Shown one piece after another: positions 1 to 6,086 of a DNA stretch of 13,969 nt. Numbering within the stretch: the first letter of the stretch is position 1; every line of letters starts with the position of its first letter. This stretch comes from Candidatus Ratteibacteria bacterium (GTDB lineage: Bacteria; CAIJMQ01). The stretch lies in assembly GCA_028715665.1 (NCBI GenBank), contig JAQURI010000025.1, positions 1 through 13,969 of the forward strand, read 5' to 3'. A program made the translations under genes and the position numbers. The notes beneath the pieces are model-generated. The model worked only from the letters and a program-made list of their open reading frames with translations, was not told the DNA's origin and did not search any database.

Positions 1-81
1 GAAGGTTTAGAAATTAAACTGGTAACTGTTCAAGATATATTAGATAAAAAGTTTTCAGTTTCTAAAGGAAATCTATTTTAA
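1..81 (+). CDS. 3' end of an unidentified protein gene (partial)
   Basis: Frame 1 is open from the window edge to a TAA at 79-81, giving the last 26 residues of a protein ending in VTVQDILDKKFSVSKGNLF. The start lies outside the window. It is followed by a rho-independent terminator at 159-195, which supports a real gene ending here. The fragment is too short to recognise a family, so no function is proposed. Confidence 0.55.
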   Translation, partial: EGLEIKLVTVQDILDKKFSVSKGNLF

Positions 82-158
82 GTATATTGGGTTTGTCAAA
101 TATACAATCACCAAAGATTATACCATATATTTTTGTTTTTGCCATAATTTTTCTGAAT

Positions 159-195
159 AAAAAAACCCTTCCTGCCATGCAAGAAGGGTTTTTTT
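159..195. terminator. Bidirectional rho-independent terminator
   Basis: A 13-bp perfect stem is formed by AAAAAAACCCTTC (159-171) and GAAGGGTTTTTTT (183-195), with an 11-nt loop that can itself pair TGC with GCA. The A-run on one side and the T-run on the other give a U-tract in both directions. It sits between the + strand gene ending at 81 and the minus-strand pilin gene ending at 204, so it can serve both converging transcripts. Confidence 0.85.
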
Positions 196-203
196 ATAAT
201 ATA

Positions 204-1061
204 TTATGGGTTTGCCAAAAAGCCGCGATAAGAATTGTTAGAAATATAAAGGTTGGGAACTTGCAGTGCTGCACCCTCCGCATCTAACACATTGCCGTAT
301 GCATCTCCCCAAGTTAAATCGGACCATTGAACATGACCGTCGGCTTTGAGCATGTTTACACCTTCAATGCCGTGGTTCTTTAACGTAGCATTCGGTAAGT
401 CCCATGTCCATCTGTTGGGAGGGTTATTTTGGGCGGCTATGTCTGTAAGAACGCTGGCGGTTCCGATCATATCGACTGCTAAAACAGTCATGATGTTATT
501 TAGGTCAGTTATGCTAATTCGTATAAGGCTGCCGGGGTTAGTTTGCCCCGCACCGGTACCATATGCATTTGTCCCGGTATTTGTCTTTGGAAATATGTAC
601 ATCGGAGTCATATTATATGCATAAGCGTAAGAAACCTCGCGTGTATTTGTAGCGCTATACGGTAAATTAGAACCCAGTGGGGCAGTCCGCCCATTACCGT
701 TGAGTACATTGTTTGTGTCTTTCATTGCGGTTCTGTCACTCGGACAGAACATGAAAGCCCCGTTCCCATATTTGGGATATGTAGTAATATGGGTGGTACC
801 AGACGAACTTAAAGCTATAAACTGTTGCAAATCGGCTACTGTATAAGCGAAATTTCTGGTCCGCGGACAAAAACCGTCCCAATCTTCCGCATACATAAAT
901 AAACTTTTGCCTATCTGGCTGAGGTTTGATTGACAAACGCCTCGTCTTGCGGATTCTCTTGCCCTTTGTAATGCAGGCATAAGCAGTGCAGCCAATATCC
1001 CTATGATGGCGATAACAACCAAAAGCTCTATAAGAGTAAACCCCTTTTTCATATATCTCAT
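204..1061 (-). CDS. Type II secretion/type IV pseudopilin, large (285 aa)
   Basis: This is a pseudopilin-like secreted protein. The leader MRYMKKG is followed by F8-T-L-I-E12, the prepilin peptidase site (cleavage after Gly7, Glu at mature position 5), and a hydrophobic helix at about 8-30. Downstream are the ARESARR segment, an FCPSD motif and a C-terminal His...ADG motif near residues 230-245, as in the H-X9-DG pseudopilin family common in PVC bacteria (here the gap is ten residues). The assigned start has a strong Shine-Dalgarno, GGAGGTGG (minus strand, 1066-1073), at good spacing; Met4 would be too far from it. It lies 44 bp after the second pilin gene and is probably co-transcribed with it. 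It may be a structural surface or secretion protein; the substrate is unknown. Confidence 0.9.
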   Translation of the reverse strand: MRYMKKGFTLIELLVVIAIIGILAALLMPALQRARESARRGVCQSNLSQIGKSLFMYAEDWDGFCPRTRNFAYTVADLQQFIALSSSGTTHITTYPKYGNGAFMFCPSDRTAMKDTNNVLNGNGRTAPLGSNLPYSATNTREVSYAYAYNMTPMYIFPKTNTGTNAYGTGAGQTNPGSLIRISITDLNNIMTVLAVDMIGTASVLTDIAAQNNPPNRWTWDLPNATLKNHGIEGVNMLKADGHVQWSDLTWGDAYGNVLDAEGAALQVPNLYISNNSYRGFLANP

Positions 1062-1105
1062 CTTTCCACCTCCCTCATATTATAATTATTATATATAGTA
1101 TTAAT

Positions 1106-1759
1106 TTAGTGTGGATTTCTCAAGTATCCCGGAGTATCTGTTGCATTAGCGTAATTCGGGATATCGCGGGTTATACTACCGGCGGTTACCCATTGAGCGC
1201 GGCCGTCAACAAAAACAGCATTTACTCCGTAAGTTTCATGGTTTTTGAGGGTAGAAGCAACTAAATCTGACTGCCATGCGCCGCCATAATTTCCCGATTT
1301 ATCAACTGCAATAGCTGTATCGGCGTATTCCATTGCGTCAAGCCTAAAAGCATACGCATATGAAATACAAGGATTTGTGGCATCACAAACACTAAATGAT
1401 ACAGGAGAGAAAAAGGAAGCGTCTCTCATGCTTCTGGCACCATCCCTATCGCTCGGGCAGAAAAATACGGTTGCTACCGAATATACCCCGTTTCTTATCA
1501 AAAGTGTGAAATCCATCTGCGTATTAGCAGTTGTTGCATAATATTGTGGAAACTTTTCATTCCAATCCTGTGAATACACATTTATTGACAAACCTATTTG
1601 TTTGAGATTTGAGATGCAGTTGGAACGTCTTGCGGATTCTCTTGCTCTTTGTAAGGCAGGCATAAGTATAGCGGCTAATATGCCGATTATCGCGATGACA
1701 ACTAAAAGTTCTATTAATGTAAAACCTTTGAATCTTACCTTAAATAAATTCATAACCAT
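1106..1759 (-). CDS. Type II secretion/type IV pseudopilin, small (217 aa)
   Basis: A second pseudopilin, paralogous to its downstream neighbour. The leader MVMNLFKVRFKG is followed by FTLIELLVVIAIIGILAA with the conserved Glu five residues after the cleavage Gly. ARESARRSN, FFCPSD and a C-terminal His...VDG motif follow, matching the other copy, but the central domain is shorter. The frame is open up to an ATG at 1789. I chose the ATG at 1759 because a strong purine-rich SD (AAGGGGGGTGA, minus strand 1764-1774) lies just before it, and the upstream extension MLAITKGGEE would be an abnormal leader encoded across that SD. It is probably the first gene of a two-gene pilin operon with the promoter at 1840-1868. 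The paralogue pair suggests local duplication followed by divergence. Confidence 0.88.
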   Translation of the reverse strand: MVMNLFKVRFKGFTLIELLVVIAIIGILAAILMPALQRARESARRSNCISNLKQIGLSINVYSQDWNEKFPQYYATTANTQMDFTLLIRNGVYSVATVFFCPSDRDGARSMRDASFFSPVSFSVCDATNPCISYAYAFRLDAMEYADTAIAVDKSGNYGGAWQSDLVASTLKNHETYGVNAVFVDGRAQWVTAGSITRDIPNYANATDTPGYLRNPH

Positions 1760-1763
1760 CTCT

Positions 1764-1774
1764 TCACCCCCCTT
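1764..1774 (-). promoter_or_regulatory. Ribosome binding site fixing the small pilin start
   Basis: The minus strand reads AAGGGGGGTGA, then AGAG, then ATG at 1759. This strong purine-rich SD lies inside the open frame that begins at 1789, so it argues for the internal start. Confidence 0.7.
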
Positions 1775-1839
1775 AGTTATTGCTAACAATTAATTTTGAA
1801 ATATTTCAACATATTACTTAATCTTTTCTCAAACAACAA

Positions 1840-1868
1840 TTTTTACCATATTATTTTTTCTTTGTCAA
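1840..1868 (-). promoter_or_regulatory. Sigma-70 promoter of the pilin pair
   Basis: A perfect -35 box TTGACA (minus strand, 1868-1863) is followed after 17 nt by TAAAAA (1845-1840); a one-base shift gives AAAAAT. Transcription would start near 1833, giving a leader of about 70 nt before the small pilin. It lies between the tyrA stop and the pilins, so the pilins can be expressed independently of tyrA. Confidence 0.5.
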
Positions 1869-1896
1869 TACCTTAAGATAAGAAAAGTTTTAGCCG

Positions 1897-2745
1897 TCAA
1901 AAATCAGAAGATTTCCTTTGTGCTTTTTCCAAAATTATTTTCAATTTCTTGAAATCTTTTTTCAACAATGAATCTCTTATATCCTTCCACTGTTTATCAA
2001 ATTTTTTTACGAATATTTTAAGTTTATCTGCATTGGAAGAAAATATATCCATCCAAATTTCCGGCAAACCGCCTGATATTCGTGTCGTGTCTTTCCATCC
2101 CTGTCCTGCAAACTCCGTTATATTTTTCCCACGCCAGTTCACGCCTGCTAATGAATTAACCAAAGCTACTGCTACAATATGCGGAAGATGCGATATGCCC
2201 GCCACTAAAAAATCATGCTCTTCTGCAGAAATGACGATAGGGCAAGCCCCTAATTTCTCCCAGAATTTTTTTAGTTTTTTCAGTGTCTTTTGCGTACTTT
2301 TGAAAGGGACCAAAAAACATATGGATTTTTCAAAAAGGTCTGCATTTGCGAATTCTACGCTGTTTTTTTCGCTTCCCGCCAAGGGATGTCCTCCTATAAA
2401 ACTTACACCAGGGGATAAAAATTTATCCAGCCCTTCTATAATTTCTTGCTTTGTGCTTCCGACATCTGTAATAATTGTTCCTTTTTTAAAATAAGGAAGC
2501 AATTCTTTGATAAGGGGGGGTATTTTATGCACCGGAGCAGCAAGAATAATCAGGTCAGCGTTTTTGACTTTTGATTTATCTAACGATATTTCATCTACGG
2601 CCTTCTTTTTTAAAGCTTTTTGTAAAGAAAGTTCGCTTCTGCCTATACCTATGACTCTGTCAGCCAGTTTTCTTTTCTTGACCGCCAAACCTATGGAACC
2701 GCCGATTAAACCTACGCCTATTATTGCTATCTTTTTGAATAACAT
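1897..2745 (-). CDS. tyrA: Prephenate/arogenate dehydrogenase
   Basis: This cytosolic enzyme oxidatively decarboxylates prephenate (or arogenate) with NAD(P)+ in tyrosine biosynthesis. The sequence shows an N-terminal Rossmann motif G10-V-G-L-I-G-G-S, the LAAPV segment at 69-73, DVGSTK at 94-99, the signature GGHPLAGSE at 118-126 with its substrate-binding His, SHLPH at 185-189 and the FAGQGWKDTTRISG stretch. At 282 residues it is the compact form: no chorismate mutase domain is fused and no C-terminal ACT regulatory domain is seen. Co-factor preference cannot be read with confidence. The gene follows the exbD-like gene by 38 bp on the same strand, so it is probably the last gene of that operon; the functional link to a proton channel is not obvious. 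A GAGGT sequence precedes the ATG. Confidence 0.94.
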   Translation of the reverse strand: MLFKKIAIIGVGLIGGSIGLAVKKRKLADRVIGIGRSELSLQKALKKKAVDEISLDKSKVKNADLIILAAPVHKIPPLIKELLPYFKKGTIITDVGSTKQEIIEGLDKFLSPGVSFIGGHPLAGSEKNSVEFANADLFEKSICFLVPFKSTQKTLKKLKKFWEKLGACPIVISAEEHDFLVAGISHLPHIVAVALVNSLAGVNWRGKNITEFAGQGWKDTTRISGGLPEIWMDIFSSNADKLKIFVKKFDKQWKDIRDSLLKKDFKKLKIILEKAQRKSSDF

Positions 2746-2783
2746 AAGACCTCGTATTCCGCTAAGTTAAGTTGGACTATTGT

Positions 2784-3254
2784 TTATTTATTGCTTGATT
2801 TATTGTTTTTTAAACCGGGCGGCTGCGTAGAAATAATGATGCTTTCTATTCCGGTTTGTTTTGCTATGTCCATTATTTTAATAATTTGTCCATGTGTGCT
2901 TTTTTCGTCCGCATTGAGTATCAGAATCGGTTTTTGGAGTTTGAGCACTATTTCGTTTAAAACTTCGGGAAAATGCTTCCATTCGGTTCTTTTCTCATTC
3001 AGAAAAAGTATATTGTCGTAAGTTAAGCTTACATATATCCTTTCTCTCTCTTCACCCCATACCGAAGAAGATACGGGCAAGTTGACTTTTACGCCCGGTC
3101 TTTGAACGAAAGTAGAAGAAACTATAAGAAATATCAACAGAAGAAAAACAACATTTACGAGAGGAGTGAGTTCCAAACTCGATTTTAATTTTAAAGTGTC
3201 TTTTCTCCTGCGCTGGAAATAGACGGGATTGCTATATTCATAGCTAAACCTCAT
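2784..3254 (-). CDS. ExbD/TolR-family membrane protein with Asp-to-Asn substitution
   Basis: The partner of a TolQ/ExbB-type channel protein: ExbD/TolR dimers sit inside the ExbB/TolQ pentamer and convert proton flow into work on the outer membrane (TonB import or Tol-Pal). It has a basic cytoplasmic N-terminus (RRRKD), one membrane helix at about 32-49 with the family motif LTPLVNVVFLLLIFLIVS, then a periplasmic domain (about 51-145) ending in the typical PILILNADEKSTHGQIIKIMDIAKQTGI. The length (156 aa) is normal. The residue that is almost always Asp in this helix (D25 in E. coli ExbD, D23 in TolR) is Asn34, codon AAT read from 3155 to 3153. The start overlaps the end of the upstream tolQ-like gene by 11 bp, indicating translational coupling. 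Exb versus Tol cannot be decided, as no tonB, tolA, tolB or pal is in view. Confidence 0.9.
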   Translation of the reverse strand: MRFSYEYSNPVYFQRRRKDTLKLKSSLELTPLVNVVFLLLIFLIVSSTFVQRPGVKVNLPVSSSVWGEERERIYVSLTYDNILFLNEKRTEWKHFPEVLNEIVLKLQKPILILNADEKSTHGQIIKIMDIAKQTGIESIIISTQPPGLKNNKSSNK

Positions 3255-3861
3255 ATTCTTCGCCCTTTAATAAAGATAATAGTTCAAATCCTGCGTCTTC
3301 TATTTCATTGACTAAGTTCCTGGAACGGCTTACGAAGAAATTATAAGCCACTAAAGTAGGAATAGCTATGGCTAAGCCGAAAGCTGTTGTCAGAAGGGCT
3401 TCCCAAACCCCGCCCGAAAGCATCTTTGGGCTTATCAATTCGGCGGAAGCTTCCACCTGTATGAAAACCTTTATCATACCCGAAACAGTCCCCAAAAAAC
3501 CGATTAGTGGCGTTACGGCAGTAATAGTGGCAAGAATACCGAGATATCTTTCCAAGAAAGGTATCTCTTCTCTTATAGCTTTTTCAACGCCGGACTGTAT
3601 GTAATCTCTTGTTTGATTATGCTTGATGAGGCCTGCTTTTATCACGCGGGAAAGAGGAGTGTTATATTTTTCGCAGTAATTTACGGCATCCATTATTCTG
3701 TTGCGGGAAATAAGTTCAGCCAGATGTTTCATGAAATTTTTTTTATTCATTTGCACCCGGGATAAACTTATTGCGCGTTCTATAATTACGGTCAAAGCAA
3801 GAACGGAACAAAAAAGCAAAGGGTATATTAGAAATCCGCCTTTTTGTATTAATGTCCACAT
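3244..3861 (-). CDS. MotA/TolQ/ExbB-family proton channel protein
   Basis: An inner-membrane channel subunit that with the ExbD/TolR-like protein encoded next forms a proton-driven motor. Three membrane segments are visible: about 12-30, 108-133 and 152-175. The conserved core is present: TAVTPLIGFLGTVSGMI (114-130) in the second helix and GGVWEALLTTAFGLAIAIPTLVAYNFF in the third, including Glu154, equivalent to the essential Glu176 of E. coli ExbB. The length of 205 aa is close to TolQ/ExbB. The ATG at 3861 has an AAGGA Shine-Dalgarno seven bases before it and a TATAAT box at 3883-3888, so it is the first gene of the operon with the exbD-like gene (11-bp overlap) and probably tyrA. Confidence 0.93.
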   Translation of the reverse strand: MWTLIQKGGFLIYPLLFCSVLALTVIIERAISLSRVQMNKKNFMKHLAELISRNRIMDAVNYCEKYNTPLSRVIKAGLIKHNQTRDYIQSGVEKAIREEIPFLERYLGILATITAVTPLIGFLGTVSGMIKVFIQVEASAELISPKMLSGGVWEALLTTAFGLAIAIPTLVAYNFFVSRSRNLVNEIEDAGFELLSLLKGEEYEV

Positions 3862-3882
3862 GTTTAAATCCTTTTAGCCGAA

Positions 3883-3888
3883 ATTATA
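3883..3888 (-). promoter_or_regulatory. -10 box for the tolQ-exbD(-tyrA) operon
   Basis: The minus strand has a perfect TATAAT about 22 bp before the tolQ-like ATG, with the SD between them. No good -35 box is seen at 16-18 bp upstream. It lies only 12 bp from the -35 box of the divergent promoter for the ppiD-like gene. Confidence 0.5.
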
Positions 3889-3900
3889 CAAGAACTTTTT

Positions 3901-3929
3901 TTGAAAAGAAAGCTTGACTATTATATAAT
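3901..3929 (+). promoter_or_regulatory. Sigma-70 promoter of the ppiD-like gene, apparently leaderless
   Basis: TTGAAA (3901-3906), a 17-bp spacer and a perfect TATAAT (3924-3929). The first codon follows only nine bases after the -10 box and no Shine-Dalgarno sequence is present, so the mRNA would begin at or within about three bases of the ATG. Confidence 0.65.
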
Positions 3930-3938
3930 TCTGCCGCT

Positions 3939-5399
3939 ATGCTTTTAAAATATTTAAGAAAAAAGACAAAAGTTATTTTAATAGGCACCTTAATGCTTAT
4001 TATTCCCGCTTTTATATTTTTATACGGCTGGTCAAGGGTGGCTGAAAGGGGCTCAATTCCCAACGTAATTGCCAAAGTAGGCCGAACTCCTATAACTTGG
4101 ACAGAATATGAAATTCAGTTGCAAGAATACATGTCTCTTTGGGGTGATTTATATTCCGATGATTTTGAAAAACAGGCTAAAAATCAAGTCCTGGAAGGGT
4201 TAATAGAACGCATACTTTTAAAAGAAGAGGCTAAAAAGAGAGGAATAAAAGTAAGCGATGACGAAATAGCTTCAAGAATCAGAGAATATTTCAAGGACGA
4301 AAAAGGACAATTCGACGATAAAATTTTCCTTTTATTCAGTGATAGATATCCTGAAAAAATTAATTTATTGGAAGAAAACTTCAGGATGCAATTTATCATT
4401 GAGAAACTAAGAAATGAAGTCGGTGCTCCCGTAGAAGTTTCGGAAGACGAAGCTTACCAGTATTTTCTTACTTCGGATGCGCAAGTGAAAATCAAATATA
4501 TTTCGTTAAATCCCGATAATTTGAGAGAAAATTTACAAATAAGCGAAGATGAACTTATGGAGTACTACGAAAAAAATATAGACAGTTTTAAAGACGGACC
4601 ATGGAGAAAAATAGAATATATTCTAATAAGTGCGCAGCCGACCGAGGGAACTGATATAAATACGGACACGGAAATAGAAGAAATGCTTAAAGATAATGCT
4701 TTTAATGTCTCTCTTAAACTTTTAGACGAAGATGATTGGCGGTCGTTTGCGGAAAAAGAAGGACTGTTTTACGGGGTCACGGGGTATTTCTCGAGAGAAG
4801 AACCGCTTCAGGAATTCAACGGGAACTTGGCTGTTAATGACACGACTTTTTCGATCAAACTTAGTGAAGTTAGCGAACCCCTAAAAGTCGAAAAGGGGTA
4901 TTTGATACTGCGGCCTTTTGTATCAGCGCCGCAATACAGGGATGTAGCGGATAAGATACGTAGAATAGTCGAAGATGAAAGAGTCAAGGATTTGGCAGAT
5001 AAAACAATCGAAAATATATTATCCGAATTGCAAGAGGGAAAAACAGCGGAAGAAATTGTGAAGAATTATCCGGCAGAAATCAAGGAATCGGGGTATTTTT
5101 CACGCCAGGGTTTTATTGGAGGCATAGGTTATGCCCCTGAAATTGCCCAAGCGGCTTTTTCGTCGCCTAAAGATAAATGGAGTAAAGCTAATACTATCAC
5201 GGGAGAAACCTTCATAATTCAAACTGAGGATATAAGAGAGCCCACACACGAAAAATTCCAGGAGAAAAAACAAAATATTACCGAAACATTGCTTCAACAG
5301 AAACAACAGGAATTTTTTGTCGATTGGGTGAAAAATCTTAAAGAGAAGAATAAGAATAGAATAGTTATTCTCTGGGACGAACTTAAACAAACCGATTGA
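3939..5399 (+). CDS. PpiD/SurA-like membrane-anchored periplasmic chaperone (parvulin family)
   Basis: Probably a periplasmic folding factor for secreted and outer-membrane proteins. A basic N-terminus (LRKKTK) precedes one membrane anchor at about 12-31, as in PpiD rather than soluble SurA. Residues 43-215 form a SurA-N-like helical domain (VAKVGRTPITWTEY, then LEGLIERILLKEEAKKRGIKVSDDEI). Residues 222-328 resemble a divergent parvulin peptidyl-prolyl isomerase domain (WRKIEYILIS, GYFSREEPLQEFN, SEVSEPLKVEKGYLILRP) with the middle shortened. A second parvulin-like segment follows at about 370-435 (GYFSRQGFIGGIG, PEIAQAAF). The usual catalytic His residues are not evident, so chaperone function without isomerase activity is possible. 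The total length of 486 aa is shorter than E. coli PpiD. It is transcribed divergently from tolQ and converges on the small zinc-ribbon gene. Confidence 0.85.
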   Translation: MLLKYLRKKTKVILIGTLMLIIPAFIFLYGWSRVAERGSIPNVIAKVGRTPITWTEYEIQLQEYMSLWGDLYSDDFEKQAKNQVLEGLIERILLKEEAKKRGIKVSDDEIASRIREYFKDEKGQFDDKIFLLFSDRYPEKINLLEENFRMQFIIEKLRNEVGAPVEVSEDEAYQYFLTSDAQVKIKYISLNPDNLRENLQISEDELMEYYEKNIDSFKDGPWRKIEYILISAQPTEGTDINTDTEIEEMLKDNAFNVSLKLLDEDDWRSFAEKEGLFYGVTGYFSREEPLQEFNGNLAVNDTTFSIKLSEVSEPLKVEKGYLILRPFVSAPQYRDVADKIRRIVEDERVKDLADKTIENILSELQEGKTAEEIVKNYPAEIKESGYFSRQGFIGGIGYAPEIAQAAFSSPKDKWSKANTITGETFIIQTEDIREPTHEKFQEKKQNITETLLQQKQQEFFVDWVKNLKEKNKNRIVILWDELKQTD

Positions 5400-5409
5400 T
5401 ATAAATTGC

Positions 5410-5655
5410 CTATTCGGTTTTGTGAGCCTCTTCTTTCTTGTTTAGGGAACCGCAACGGGGACAACGGGAATAATGCCCTTTGGAACTGTCTATATAAACA
5501 AAAGCGCAAATAGGACAGCAATAACTGAATTTGCTGGATTGAGGAGGTGCCTTCTCTTTTTTTCTGGCTTCGGCTCTAACCCAGAAAAAAACAATAATTA
5601 TCAGAGAAGGAATTAGATAAAGTGCGATTAATAAAGAAAAAGGGATATTAAGCAT
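5410..5655 (-). CDS. Small membrane-anchored zinc-ribbon protein (81 aa)
   Basis: An unrecognised small protein with two clear parts. A hydrophobic segment at residues 4-26 should cross or anchor in the inner membrane. After a basic linker (RAEARKKEKAPP) comes a zinc-ribbon made of C47-x2-C50 and C65-x2-C68 with an extra Cys46. The positive charges after the helix place the ribbon in the cytoplasm. The intact Cys pattern is the reason for accepting this short frame. No Shine-Dalgarno is visible before the ATG. The gene converges with the ppiD-like gene, with only 10 bp between the stop codons and no terminator in that gap. The partner or ligand is unknown. Confidence 0.7.
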   Translation of the reverse strand: MLNIPFSLLIALYLIPSLIIIVFFWVRAEARKKEKAPPQSSKFSYCCPICAFVYIDSSKGHYSRCPRCGSLNKKEEAHKTE

Positions 5656-5685
5656 TTATAAAGATGTTCACTCTGCTCACAATAT

Positions 5686-5769
5686 GATTACACAGATTAG
5701 TAAACGCAAGATTACACCGATTAACTAAATCTTTAATCACTATAATCGTTTTTATAAATCCCTGTAATC
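5686..5769. repeat. Cluster of GATTA-N4-GATTA repeats in a divergent intergenic region
   Basis: GATTACACAGATTA (5686-5699) and GATTACACCGATTA (5710-5723) are direct repeats with a 24-bp period. TAATCACTATAATC (5734-5747) is the same GATTA-N4-GATTA pattern in the opposite orientation, and a further CTGTAATCC occurs at 5762-5770. The rest of 5656-5857 holds only the promoter of the next gene. These may be binding sites for a regulator, or remnants of a degenerate repeat family. Confidence 0.6.
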
Positions 5770-5813
5770 CAAGTATAAAAAGATTTTTACTTATTTTACT
5801 CTTTAAAAGGTGC

Positions 5814-5819
5814 TATAAT
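5814..5819 (+). promoter_or_regulatory. Extended -10 promoter for the operon starting at 5858
   Basis: TGCTATAAT (5811-5819) is a perfect extended -10 element (TGnTATAAT). The -35 at 17 bp is only TTATTT. It predicts a leader of about 32 nt, which contains the AAGAGGA ribosome binding site at 5847-5853. Confidence 0.6.
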
Positions 5820-5857
5820 CAAACCGACGTAATTTAAAATGGAATAAAGAGGACTTT

Positions 5858-6055
5858 ATGGATGTTTTGATAAAACCTTTGTCGCTTTTAGTTTCGGTCG
5901 CCATTTTTCTGGTGCTTGTATTGGTGATTTTTGAAGGAGCAAGATTAGCAAGACTGGAGCGAAAAATTGATTCTATTGCTAAAACTTCGCAGGAATTTGT
6001 AAAATTGGGGTTGTTCCATTTTAAGACCAAAAGAAATAAAGATAAAGAACAATAA
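5858..6055 (+). CDS. Small single-helix membrane protein, unknown function (65 aa)
   Basis: Not recognised. An N-terminal hydrophobic stretch (about residues 4-26, LIKPLSLLVSVAIFLVLVLVIF) is followed by a short amphipathic, heptad-like segment (RLARLERKIDSIAKTSQEFVKL) and a strongly basic tail (KTKRNKDKEQ). The gene is supported by a good SD (AAGAGGA four bases before the ATG) and an extended -10 promoter. It is followed after 31 bp by the epimerase-like gene on the same strand, so it probably heads that transcript. The layout resembles small membrane scaffold proteins, but no function can be assigned. Confidence 0.7.
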   Translation: MDVLIKPLSLLVSVAIFLVLVLVIFEGARLARLERKIDSIAKTSQEFVKLGLFHFKTKRNKDKEQ

Positions 6056-6086
6056 TTTATTGTAAGGTTTTCAATTTTGGACTAAT

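Noticed and set aside
1949..2494. 181-codon open frame on the + strand
   Set aside because: It lies wholly antisense to tyrA, which has all family motifs; the translation shows no recognisable pattern.
5686..5769. CRISPR array
   Set aside because: The GATTA units are only 14 bp, are not separated by uniform unique spacers, one is inverted, and no cas gene is present.
5811..5840. Upstream ATG (5839) as start of the small membrane protein
   Set aside because: This ATG is followed within one codon by TAA; the ATG at 5858 has a good SD.
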